NCBI GenBank assembly: GCA_015222805.1
Contig: JADFVZ010000069.1
Span: 1 to 41,276 of the forward strand
Direction: 5' to 3'
From: Pseudomonadota bacterium
GTDB taxonomy: Bacteria > Pseudomonadota > Gammaproteobacteria > Xanthomonadales > SZUA-36
DNA: 41,276 nt
Program-made: the position numbers and the translations under genes
Notes under the pieces: generated by a model
Told to the model about the DNA's origin: nothing
Seen by the model: the letters and a program-made list of their open reading frames with translations, nothing else
The model's database searches: none
Shown: positions 1-8,241 of the stretch, piece by piece
Numbering within the stretch: the stretch's first letter is position 1
Layout of the letters: every line of letters starts with the position of its first letter

Positions 1-39
1 CCTGCTTTCCTGTTTCTCTCATCTTTTGAGAACAGGGTT

Positions 40-48
40 TGCTATAGT
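40..48 (+). promoter_or_regulatory. Extended -10 promoter, possibly leaderless
   Basis: TGCTATAGT matches the extended -10 form (TGnTATAAT with one mismatch). It ends six bases before the ATG at 55, so transcription would begin at or within a base or two of the start codon. There is no Shine-Dalgarno-like sequence before that ATG, which fits a leaderless message. No -35 match is seen, as is usual for extended -10 promoters. Confidence 0.4.
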
Positions 49-54
49 GACTGT

Positions 55-984
55 ATGAATAGCAAAACAGCCAGTATCCGGGAGTTAAACAGCATTGAGG
101 AAAAGCCCCTGGTTGTAGCCATTGCCTCCCGTGCTTTATTTGATCTCGACCAGGCGCATAAAATCTTCGAACAGCAGGGACTGGAAGCCTATGCACGCTA
201 CCAACTCGAACATGAAGATGAGCTCCTGAAAGAGGGTGTTGCTTTTCCCCTGGTCAAAAAGCTACTCAAACTAAACCAGGGGCGAGAACAAAATCCGTTG
301 GTTGAAGTGATCCTGCTCTCACGCAACAGCGCAGACAGCGGACTGCGGATTTTTAATACTATCGAATCCCTGGGCCTGGATATTGTCCGTGCAGCTTTCA
401 CCAATGGTGAACCACCACAACAGTATATGAGCGCCTTCGGTGCACAGCTATTCCTCTCTGCCAATGGCGAAGATGTCCGCAATACCCTGGCATCAGGATT
501 TGCCGCTGCAACCATCCTGCCATCAAGCAACCACTTCCGTCACCCGGACCAGTTACGCATTGCTTTCGACGGAGATGCAGTAATATTTTCAGATGAAGCT
601 GAAAGGATTTCCAAAGAATCTGGACTCGAAGCATTTTCTGCCTCAGAAAAAGCCGCGGCCCATAAACCCCTGCAGGACGGTCCATTTCGAGCAGTACTCG
701 AAGCCCTGCACCGTATCCAGTCCGCATGGCCAATCGAGAACAACCCGATCCGCACCGCCCTGGTTACCGCACGTTCTGCCCCAGCACATAAGCGTGTCAT
801 CCTCACCCTGCGTGACTGGGGTATACGTATCGATGAAGCCCTGTTTCTCGGCGGCAAGCAAAAAGGCGCTTTCCTCAATGCCTTTGGTGCTGATATCTTC
901 TTTGATGATCAAACCCTGCATTGTGAGTCCGCACAGGCACATGTGCCAACAGGTCATGTACCACACGGTGTCGCGAATCAGTAA
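55..984 (+). CDS. 5'-nucleotidase (PF06189-type, cytosolic 5'-nucleotidase family)
   Basis: This is a complete 309-residue protein that I recognise as the bacterial version of the cytosolic 5'-nucleotidase I family, HAD-like phosphatases that remove phosphate from nucleoside monophosphates. Near the N-terminus it has VAIASRALFDLD, the family's first acidic motif. LLSRNSADSGLRIFNTIESL (about residues 88-107) follows, and AFDGDAVIFSDEAE (about 169-182) carries further conserved acidic residues. A late D-rich segment, GADIFFDDQ, is the expected metal-binding end of the fold. There is no signal peptide, so it is cytoplasmic. The ATG at 55 is the only sensible start but lacks a ribosome site. It stands alone, followed by about 370 noncoding bases. 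Substrate preference cannot be read from the sequence. Confidence 0.82.
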   Translation: MNSKTASIRELNSIEEKPLVVAIASRALFDLDQAHKIFEQQGLEAYARYQLEHEDELLKEGVAFPLVKKLLKLNQGREQNPLVEVILLSRNSADSGLRIFNTIESLGLDIVRAAFTNGEPPQQYMSAFGAQLFLSANGEDVRNTLASGFAAATILPSSNHFRHPDQLRIAFDGDAVIFSDEAERISKESGLEAFSASEKAAAHKPLQDGPFRAVLEALHRIQSAWPIENNPIRTALVTARSAPAHKRVILTLRDWGIRIDEALFLGGKQKGAFLNAFGADIFFDDQTLHCESAQAHVPTGHVPHGVANQ

Positions 985-1129
985 TTAGCCAAACCACACC
1001 AATATAGACAACCCCTATTGCTGTCATTAAATAATACAATTGTTAAATATATCAGCTTTTTCTTATATTAGACGCATCTAATGCATTGTCTGCATCACAG
1101 GCTAAACATTATTTGATGGAAGTACTCTC

Positions 1130-1243
1130 TAAGGGGGGATTTCAACCAATACACTCCCTCGATTGTTCGTAAGTGAACACATATTTGGTTGATATGTCCC
1201 AATCCTCCCATATTTAAGCCTTGCTATCGCAAGGCTTTTTTTT
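1130..1243 (+). ncRNA. Candidate structured small RNA with intrinsic terminator
   Basis: Nested complementary segments are visible. TCAACCAA at 1142-1149 pairs perfectly with TTGGTTGA at 1185-1192. The GGGGGGATT just before it (1133-1141) pairs, with one G-T or mismatch position, with AATCCTCCC at 1201-1209. A small inner hairpin GTTC/GAAC sits at 1165-1178. The stretch ends in a textbook terminator (1216-1243). It matches no RNA family I can name. It could instead be the leader of the downstream peroxidase gene or encode an 18-residue peptide. The 5' end is unknown. Confidence 0.35.
1216..1243 (+). terminator. Rho-independent terminator
   Basis: The perfect 9-bp stem AAGCCTTGC/GCAAGGCTT with a TATC loop is followed by a run of T. 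It ends transcription coming from the candidate small RNA and possibly from the 5'-nucleotidase gene 230 bases upstream. Confidence 0.85.
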
Positions 1244-1285
1244 GTCTACTATATGCATCCTCTATAATAAAGAATATTTAATATA

Positions 1286-1314
1286 TTGGACTTTATATTA
1301 TATTTCCATAATAT
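1286..1314 (+). promoter_or_regulatory. Sigma-70 promoter of the cytochrome c peroxidase gene
   Basis: TTGGAC (1286-1291) and TAATAT (1309-1314) are separated by exactly 17 bases. The predicted transcription start near 1321 leaves a leader of about 30 bases containing AAAGGA before the ATG at 1353. The surrounding DNA is very AT-rich. Confidence 0.6.
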
Positions 1315-1352
1315 ATACTTAAGAATGAAATATTTGAGCAAAGGACACTGTA

Positions 1353-2390
1353 ATGAGACATATATTTAAAAAACACAATGTTATTTTAGCTGCGTTACTG
1401 CTAACGTCAGCTAATGTTTATTCATGGGAGACTATGCCGGAAAATGCCCCAACACCAGCGGACAACCCGACAACACCCGAGAAAGTAACCCTGGGAAAAA
1501 TGCTTTTCTTCGATCCGCGATTTTCTTCAACCGGAACTGTATCCTGTAATTCCTGCCATAATGTAATGGAAGGTGGTGACGATTCGCGTGCATTTTCCAT
1601 GGGTGTACACGGACAGTTGGGTGGACGCAGTGCTCCAACAGTCTGGAATTCTGCGTTTCACTCCGTACAGTTCTGGGACGGACGAGCCGCCAGCCTGGAA
1701 GAACAAGCTAAAGGCCCTGTCGTAAACCCGGTTGAAATGGGCATGAGCGATATTGAGAAAGCCATGGATCGTGTACGCATAATACCCGGTTACAAAGCCT
1801 ATTTTGACGCCGCATTTAGCGGCAGTAACACAATGAGTGTAGATAATGCTGCAAGAGCCGTGGCAGCCTATGAACGCACATTGATTACCCGTAACAGCCC
1901 TTTTGATCGCTATATTAATGGTGATAAAAAGGCACTGACAGAGCAGCAGGTACGCGGTATGGGCTTATTCCAGGCCAACGGTTGCCAGGCCTGTCATTCA
2001 GGCCCTGCTTTCAATGGCCCTGCCATGCCGGCCGGAACTGGTTTTTATAGTAAATTCCCAACCTTTGCAGACAGCCCGTATACAGAAAAATATGATCTGC
2101 TCAAGGATAAAGGCCGAGCTGATGTGACCAAAAGTGATGCTGACCTCTATCAGTTCAGGGTTCCCACCTTGCGGAACATTGCCGATACAGCACCCTACTT
2201 CCATAACGGCTCTGTAAGGAATCTGAATGAAGCAGTGAAAGTAATGGCAAAAACCCAACTAAACAATGACATCAGTGACAACGATGCAGTTGATATAGCC
2301 GCCTTTTTGGTCTCCCTAAGCGGTGAATATCCTGAAATGATAATGCCAAGACTGCCGCCAACGCCCGGCACAACGATCCTGATGGATTAG
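1353..2390 (+). CDS. Di-heme cytochrome c peroxidase
   Basis: The 345-residue protein starts with a signal peptide (hydrophobic residues about 9-23), so it is periplasmic. It has two c-type heme sites, CNSCH at 65-69 and CQACH at 211-215, as in the bacterial CcpA/MauG family. FWDGRA (about 108-113) and the second-domain segments RVPTLRNIADTAPYFHNGS are typical of true cytochrome c peroxidases, which reduce hydrogen peroxide with electrons from small c-type cytochromes. Length fits the family. It is a single-gene unit with its own promoter and a strong terminator. A MauG-like maturation role is possible but there is no partner gene to suggest it. The AGGA ribosome site lies about 9 bases before the ATG. 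Confidence 0.88.
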   Translation: MRHIFKKHNVILAALLLTSANVYSWETMPENAPTPADNPTTPEKVTLGKMLFFDPRFSSTGTVSCNSCHNVMEGGDDSRAFSMGVHGQLGGRSAPTVWNSAFHSVQFWDGRAASLEEQAKGPVVNPVEMGMSDIEKAMDRVRIIPGYKAYFDAAFSGSNTMSVDNAARAVAAYERTLITRNSPFDRYINGDKKALTEQQVRGMGLFQANGCQACHSGPAFNGPAMPAGTGFYSKFPTFADSPYTEKYDLLKDKGRADVTKSDADLYQFRVPTLRNIADTAPYFHNGSVRNLNEAVKVMAKTQLNNDISDNDAVDIAAFLVSLSGEYPEMIMPRLPPTPGTTILMD

Positions 2391-2413
2391 TTTCCTGCGA
2401 TTATTTTGTGGAT

Positions 2414-2446
2414 AAAAAAAGCCTCGTTAATTCGAGGCTTTTTTTT
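2414..2446. terminator. Bidirectional terminator
   Basis: GCCTCG/CGAGGC stem flanked by A-run and T-run, so it can work in both directions. It sits between the convergent peroxidase gene (+) and NAD kinase gene (-). Confidence 0.85.
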
Positions 2447-2462
2447 ATTAATCGAGGCCCGC

Positions 2463-3227
2463 TTAGCGGAACTGTTCATTCAGTATTCGTTCTTCCAGTG
2501 AATGATCCGGATCAAACATCAGTTTTAATACAGTATCCCTGTCTTCAACGACTTCGACGCGAACAACATCCCTGAACTCGATATAGTCAGCAGTTGCACT
2601 TACCGGTCGAGCCTTCGGCTCAAGAATGTCTATTTCGATGCTGGCCGCTGAGGGCAGCACAGCACCAAGCCAGCGACGCGGCCTGAAGGGTGATATCGGT
2701 GTAACTGCAAGCGCCCCGGTACCCAGCGGTAATATAGGACCGCGTGCAGAGAAGTTATAGGCCGTACTTCCGGCTGCTGTAGATACCAGGATACCATCAG
2801 CAACCAGTTCATCAATTTTAGTCGAACCGTTGATCGAAAGACTTAAATGTGCTGCCTGATTACTTTGCCGGATTAGTGAAACCTCATTAATTGCAAGCGC
2901 CCGATGTTCTGTACCATCGACACAAGTTGCCTGCATCCGCAAGGGATTCAAGCTGACACTTTTAGCCTGGGCCAATCTCTCCAGCAGGTTATCATCCTGG
3001 TAACCATTCATCAGGAAACCAATCCTGCCCATGCGCATACCGTAAACAGGCAGCCCTGATTCCACCATCTGGTGCAATACCCGGAGCATAAAACCATCAC
3101 CACCCAGGGCGACAATGACATCAGCAGAACCCAGTTCTGCCTGCCCGTAATAGTCCTTCAGGCGGCGAATAGCAGCTGGAGTTTCAGCATGATCACTGCC
3201 GACAAAATGAATTCTTTTAGCACTCAT
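2463..3227 (-). CDS. nadK: NAD kinase
   Basis: A 254-residue protein that phosphorylates NAD to NADP. The family's GGDG catalytic motif is at 42-45 (ALGGDGFML). The NE-containing segment AINEVSL and the GSTAYNFSARGPI loop, which bind the nicotinamide nucleotide, are present. At 254 residues it is shorter than the roughly 290-residue enteric enzyme, lacking part of the N-terminal region, but no catalytic element is missing. Its ATG shares one base with the stop codon of the upstream glutamate dehydrogenase gene (TGATG), so translation is probably coupled. No separate promoter is visible. Confidence 0.9.
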   Translation of the reverse strand: MSAKRIHFVGSDHAETPAAIRRLKDYYGQAELGSADVIVALGGDGFMLRVLHQMVESGLPVYGMRMGRIGFLMNGYQDDNLLERLAQAKSVSLNPLRMQATCVDGTEHRALAINEVSLIRQSNQAAHLSLSINGSTKIDELVADGILVSTAAGSTAYNFSARGPILPLGTGALAVTPISPFRPRRWLGAVLPSAASIEIDILEPKARPVSATADYIEFRDVVRVEVVEDRDTVLKLMFDPDHSLEERILNEQFR

Positions 3228-6200
3228 CAGTCGTTTTCAATCAGCAATGTCCGCAGCGCCTGAACCGCCACAGAAATAGTTGCAAAATCAATTTCAGACA
3301 GGGTTCGCATATCAGCCAGCATTTCAATAACATAATCAAGTTGCTGCTGATTATCCTCCAGCCAGTCCTGTACCGGGCTATCGCCTTTATTACCGTAAGC
3401 CGCTAATACCTGACCCGCCAGCGCCCGGTGATAACGATAGAGTTCCTGGCGCAGGTTACTACGCGCGGATGAGTGCCAATGACCTTCGACCGTCAGCTGC
3501 TCAATTTCCTGCATCAGCCATTTCAGATTCATGGTCTGGCCGAGCTGATAATAAACTTCAGCAACTTTTTCTACCGCCAGTTCCCGGCGACTGGCTTCGT
3601 CCACAATATCCAGTGCTGAAGACAGGCGGTTAAGCAATGCCAATTTCTCTGCCAACTCAACGGGGAATCCGGCCTCGGTATAGCGCTGCACTTTGCTGCC
3701 AAGCAGGCGTTGTTCATCTTCACTGATTAATTGCGGTAAGTTATTGCGTAAGCGCTGGATTCCGGGCTTTAATCGCTCAGACTGTAAACGGATATCAAGC
3801 TGGCGCCCCGGTTGAACCAGCAGCCAGCGTGTCGCGTGCCTTATCAATTTCCAAATCACAATTAAAGCATCAGTTTGCACGCTCGCAGACACCTTGTTAT
3901 CCAGTGCTTCAACCTCCAGCCACAACGGGTTCAAATTGAAGGTATCCCTGACGATGGTATAGGCTTTGGCAACCTCACTGGGTGTGCTGCCGGTGGCTTC
4001 CTGCATCATCAGTCCAAACGAGGCACCCATGCGGTTAACCATGGAATTAGTGACCATGGTTGCGATGATTTCGCGTTTGAGCCGATGCATCTGCATTTCT
4101 TCCGGAAAACGCTGCTGGATAGCTGCCGGGAAATAACGATATAACTCACTACCCAGGTAATCGTCTTCCGGTATATCGGAATCAAGCAACTGCTGGTACA
4201 GGACAATTTTTGCATAGGAGAGCAGCACCGCCAATTCTGGCCTACTGAGTCCCTGATTGCTTAATCGGCGTTCCTCAAGGGCTTCATTCGATGGCAAAAA
4301 CTCAATCTCACGATCCAGCAAACCATCTTCTTCAAGTGCACGAATAAAGTAGGATTGTGCCCCCAGTCGGGTGCCGGTAAGACTGGTCATCATTGATACA
4401 GTTTGAGACTGCAGATAATTAGAGCGCAATACCAGGCGGGCCACATCATCTGTCATTTCAACTAGCAGTTCGTTTCTGTCCTCCGGATCCAGCTTGCCAT
4501 CATGGATAAGCTGATTGAGTAATATCTTGATATTCACTTCATGATCCGAGCAGTCAACACCCGCTGAGTTATCAATAAAGTCAGTATTCATGCGCCCGCC
4601 GGTCAGGGAATACTCAACCCGACCCAACTGGGTGAAGCCGAGATTTCCACCCTCACCTACTACTTTAGCTTTTAATTCTTTACCATTGATTCTTAATATA
4701 TTATTAGCCGTATCGCCGACATCAGCATGAGATTCTGATGTCGCTTTAACATAGGTACCAATACCACCGTTCCAAAGCAGGTCAACCTCCGCTTTAAGCA
4801 GGATTTTGATCAGTGCCGCGGGTGCTATCGATTTATCCTTGATGCCCAGCCAGTTGCGAACCTCTTTACTTAACTCAATGGCTTTTGCCTGGCGTGAATA
4901 AATTCCGCCACCCTTTGAAATAAGTTTTTTATTGTAATCATCCCAACTGGACCTGGGTAAACCGAACAGGCGCTGGCGTTCAACAAAGCTGCTTTCCGCA
5001 TCCGGATTCGGATCAAGGAAAATATGCATATGGTTAAACGCGGCTTTCATACAAATATGCCGGGAAAGCAGCATGCCGTTACCAAATACATCACCGGCCA
5101 TATCACCGATACCAACAACTGTAAACTCCTGATTTTGAATATCGATATCCAGCTCGCGGAAATGCCGTTTAACAGATTCCCAGGCTCCCCTGGCAGTGAT
5201 TCCCATCACCTTGTGGTCATAACCCACCGATCCGCCGGAAGCAAAGCCATCACCCAGCCAGAAGTCATATTCCGCAGCAATGCCATTGGCAATATCTGAA
5301 AATGTTGCGGTACCCTTATCCGCAGCTACAACCAGATAAGGGTCATCTTCATCCAGGCGGACTACATCAACCGGCGGCAGTACTTTATCTTCATCACGAT
5401 TATCAGTAATATCCAGCAAACCACGGATAAAACATTTGTAACAGTAAATACCTTCAGCCAGCACCGCTTCCCGATCACCTTCCGGCATTTGCTTGACGAA
5501 GAAACCGCCTTTGGCACCTACCGGTACGATCATTGTGTTTTTAACGTTCTGTGCCTTCATCAAACCAAGCACTTCAGTACGGAAATCCTCACGCCTGTCA
5601 GACCAGCGCAGTCCACCGCGTGCCACTTTATCCATACGCAGGTGGACACCTTCAACCCGAGGCGAATAAACCCATATTTCCCTGAATGGACAGGGTTTTG
5701 GTAGATCCGGCACCCGCGATGAGTCCAGCTTAAAGGACATAAACTCACGCTCTTCACCCGCTTCATTGCGACGATAGTAATTGGTTCTCAAAGTAGCCCG
5801 GATCGTTTTGCTAAAAGTACGCAGGATACGGTCCTGGTCCAGACTGCTGACCAGTTCGAGCGAACTGAGAATCGCCGCATTGATAGCATTAAGATGTGCC
5901 TGTCTGTTACGTTCAATTCGTGTCTCGCCAACCTCAGCAAGTGCATCTGCCAGCCCGGATGTTTTATCTGCATGCAGCACCCGGAAGATTTTCTTCAGCC
6001 TGTTGGCATGCCGCAGCGCCCGGGCTTCGCTTTCGTCTCTACGTGCAGGGTCAAACTGTTCTTTAAACTGCTCTGCCAAAAGCCGCGCAATCAGCGGGTT
6101 AGCTTCAAGGGTCTCTGCCATGTAGGCATGTGAAAACGGCATTCCTGTTTGTAGCAGGTATTTACTGTAGGCGCGTAAAATCGCAACTTGCCGCCATGGC

Positions 6201-8185
6201 AGTCGTGCGGATAAAACCAGGCGGTTAAAGCCATCACTCTCAACCTCACCACGCCAGGTCTTCTCAAATGCCTGCTGGAATATATTCCTTACGGCTTCAA
6301 TATCAAGGTCCCCGCCATTGGCAAGCACCATGTCGAAGTCCTGCACCCAGACGGACTTGTCCTGCCCTAGGACAAACTCATAAGGCCGCTCACTGACGAT
6401 TCTCAAACCAAGGTTTTCCAGCATTGGTAACACTTCACTGAGGGGAATCGGCCGGGTGTATTTAAATAATTTAAAACGCAGAACACCTACACGCTTTTTG
6501 CGCGGGCGGTACAGGCTCATGCGCAGGTCATCATCACCTGATAATTCAGCAATATTTTGCAAGTCATAACTTGCCACCCAGGGAGAGACATCTTCCGCAT
6601 AAGATGCCGATACAGTCCGCGCATATTTATCATAAAGAGCCAGGCCTTCAGCCTCGCCCAGCTTCTGCACCAGGATCTCACTCAGTTCATCGCCCCATGA
6701 ACGCACGGCCTTGATAATGCGCTCTTCAAGATCATCAATATTGATCTGGGGTCTTTCACCCACACGCGGACGCACCAGTATGTGCAATCGTGCCAGTGGG
6801 GATTCAGAAACCATCACCTGATAATCGAGGGTTTCACCTTTCAATGCGCGTTTCAAAATGGCCTGTATAGCCGTTCGATTTTCAGTATTAAAACGATCCC
6901 TGGGCAAGTAAAGCATGCAGGAATAAAACCGGCCAAAGCGTTCACGACGGATAAATAATCGAGTTCTCTGACGTTCCTGAAGTTTCAAAACCCCCAGGGA
7001 AAGATTAGACAATTCTTCAACTGTAGACTGGAAGAGTTCATCCCTTGGCAGGGTTTCCAATATATGCACCAGGGCTTTCCAGGCATGCGAGCCGGGACGC
7101 AGTTCTGATTGCTGCATCACCGCTTCAACCCGATTGCGCAATAATGGTGTAGCCCAGGCACTGCGGGTATAGGTAGTGGAGGTAAACAAACCGATAAATC
7201 GGCGCTCGCCTATCACAATACCATTTTTTGCATAGATTTTTATGCCGATATAATCCATGTAGCCGCTACGATGAATAATCGAGCGAGAATTAGTTTTTGT
7301 TATTATTAGCGGCTCCGGATGCGATTGTTTGGTAATCACCCCGGTATCCGGTAATTTGGCTATCGGCCGGCTAGTCACAGGGGCATTTTCTGCAGCGAGC
7401 ATCCCCAGACCTGTTTCTGCTTTGGCTGCCAGTACTGCAGCTTCATCTTTACCAGTAACAGTGTACTCACGGTAGCCGAGGAAGATAAAATGATCATCCG
7501 CCAGCCAGCGGATGAACTCGGCAGCCTCTGTAGCAGTATCTGTATCAACAGCTGAACTTTGCCCTGCCAGCAGCTCAGCTGAAGCGTTTGCCTGTTGCTG
7601 CATTGCCGGCCAATCTTTAACGGCATAGCGGACAAGGGTAAGCGTTTTTAGAATTTGTTTTTTTAATCGTTTTATCCGTTCTTTTGTCAACTGAGATACA
7701 TCGACCTGGATTAGCGATTCAGTACAGCAGCTTGATTGACCTTCATCAGATTCAGGATCGAGTATTTGTTGTAGCTGGCCCTGTTTATCGCGGATTACAT
7801 TTATTACCGGATGGAACAGATGGCGAATGGCAATATCGTCCTCTGCCAGCAACAGGCTGATTGAATCAACCAAAAATGGACCGTCTGTGTTCAGTAGCTG
7901 GATTACAGTGGTTGGAGACTCCCAACCCTCATTTTCCAAAGTGGGATTAAACACATGTAATTTGGAGCCTTCAGTATCACGCTGTTGAATAAACTTGTAA
8001 AGATGGCGAATCCTGTTGGCCAAATGCGCGGGGGTTTGCCCGGACAATTCATCGCTGGTTGCTCGTTTGAACAGGTTGTCTGTCAGGTATTGCAGGTCTC
8101 TTTTTTCCAGCTTCGAATAATCCGCCCCAGCCTGTTCATTCAATACAACTTTAACGGCAGTATATATCTCTTTTATATTATTCAT
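3227..8185 (-). CDS. gdhB: NAD-specific glutamate dehydrogenase, large (180 kDa class)
   Basis: At 1652 residues it belongs to the giant NAD-dependent glutamate dehydrogenases described from Streptomyces and Pseudomonas aeruginosa. These convert glutamate to 2-oxoglutarate and ammonia and work in catabolism. The long N-terminal part holds regulatory segments. The catalytic core lies in the middle to C-terminal half: KNTMIVPVGAKGGFFVK near residue 870, then the GGSVGYDHK and VVGIGDMAGDVFGNGML (nucleotide-binding) regions. The frame is open throughout, with no frameshift. The ribosome site GGAAG lies about 9 bases before the ATG. It lies 56 bases downstream of the acyl-CoA dehydrogenase gene and is coupled to nadK. 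Symbol given by analogy with P. aeruginosa. Confidence 0.93.
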   Translation of the reverse strand: MNNIKEIYTAVKVVLNEQAGADYSKLEKRDLQYLTDNLFKRATSDELSGQTPAHLANRIRHLYKFIQQRDTEGSKLHVFNPTLENEGWESPTTVIQLLNTDGPFLVDSISLLLAEDDIAIRHLFHPVINVIRDKQGQLQQILDPESDEGQSSCCTESLIQVDVSQLTKERIKRLKKQILKTLTLVRYAVKDWPAMQQQANASAELLAGQSSAVDTDTATEAAEFIRWLADDHFIFLGYREYTVTGKDEAAVLAAKAETGLGMLAAENAPVTSRPIAKLPDTGVITKQSHPEPLIITKTNSRSIIHRSGYMDYIGIKIYAKNGIVIGERRFIGLFTSTTYTRSAWATPLLRNRVEAVMQQSELRPGSHAWKALVHILETLPRDELFQSTVEELSNLSLGVLKLQERQRTRLFIRRERFGRFYSCMLYLPRDRFNTENRTAIQAILKRALKGETLDYQVMVSESPLARLHILVRPRVGERPQINIDDLEERIIKAVRSWGDELSEILVQKLGEAEGLALYDKYARTVSASYAEDVSPWVASYDLQNIAELSGDDDLRMSLYRPRKKRVGVLRFKLFKYTRPIPLSEVLPMLENLGLRIVSERPYEFVLGQDKSVWVQDFDMVLANGGDLDIEAVRNIFQQAFEKTWRGEVESDGFNRLVLSARLPWRQVAILRAYSKYLLQTGMPFSHAYMAETLEANPLIARLLAEQFKEQFDPARRDESEARALRHANRLKKIFRVLHADKTSGLADALAEVGETRIERNRQAHLNAINAAILSSLELVSSLDQDRILRTFSKTIRATLRTNYYRRNEAGEEREFMSFKLDSSRVPDLPKPCPFREIWVYSPRVEGVHLRMDKVARGGLRWSDRREDFRTEVLGLMKAQNVKNTMIVPVGAKGGFFVKQMPEGDREAVLAEGIYCYKCFIRGLLDITDNRDEDKVLPPVDVVRLDEDDPYLVVAADKGTATFSDIANGIAAEYDFWLGDGFASGGSVGYDHKVMGITARGAWESVKRHFRELDIDIQNQEFTVVGIGDMAGDVFGNGMLLSRHICMKAAFNHMHIFLDPNPDAESSFVERQRLFGLPRSSWDDYNKKLISKGGGIYSRQAKAIELSKEVRNWLGIKDKSIAPAALIKILLKAEVDLLWNGGIGTYVKATSESHADVGDTANNILRINGKELKAKVVGEGGNLGFTQLGRVEYSLTGGRMNTDFIDNSAGVDCSDHEVNIKILLNQLIHDGKLDPEDRNELLVEMTDDVARLVLRSNYLQSQTVSMMTSLTGTRLGAQSYFIRALEEDGLLDREIEFLPSNEALEERRLSNQGLSRPELAVLLSYAKIVLYQQLLDSDIPEDDYLGSELYRYFPAAIQQRFPEEMQMHRLKREIIATMVTNSMVNRMGASFGLMMQEATGSTPSEVAKAYTIVRDTFNLNPLWLEVEALDNKVSASVQTDALIVIWKLIRHATRWLLVQPGRQLDIRLQSERLKPGIQRLRNNLPQLISEDEQRLLGSKVQRYTEAGFPVELAEKLALLNRLSSALDIVDEASRRELAVEKVAEVYYQLGQTMNLKWLMQEIEQLTVEGHWHSSARSNLRQELYRYHRALAGQVLAAYGNKGDSPVQDWLEDNQQQLDYVIEMLADMRTLSEIDFATISVAVQALRTLLIEND

Positions 8186-8210
8186 TGTTTACTGCTTCCA
8201 CAGTTTTGGC

Positions 8211-8228
8211 AGCAATCAACTGATTGCT
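8211..8228. repeat. 8-bp palindrome upstream of the glutamate dehydrogenase gene
   Basis: AGCAATCA and TGATTGCT are perfect inverted copies separated by two bases. They lie in the 56-base gap between the acyl-CoA dehydrogenase stop and the glutamate dehydrogenase start. No T-run follows on the minus strand, so it is not a standard terminator; an operator or an mRNA-stabilising hairpin is possible. Confidence 0.4.
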
Positions 8229-8241
8229 AACCCTGTTAATA

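Larger units (their letters stand above)
985..1352. other. Intergenic region with candidate sRNA and ccp promoter
   Basis: This is 368 bases without a convincing protein gene. The left part (985-1110) is AT-rich with no clear signal. The middle (1130-1243) is a set of nested inverted repeats ending in a strong terminator. The right part (1286-1352) carries the promoter and ribosome site of the peroxidase gene. An 18-codon reading frame (1116-1172, starting MEVLSKGGF) lies over the structured part but has no ribosome site. Confidence 0.6.
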
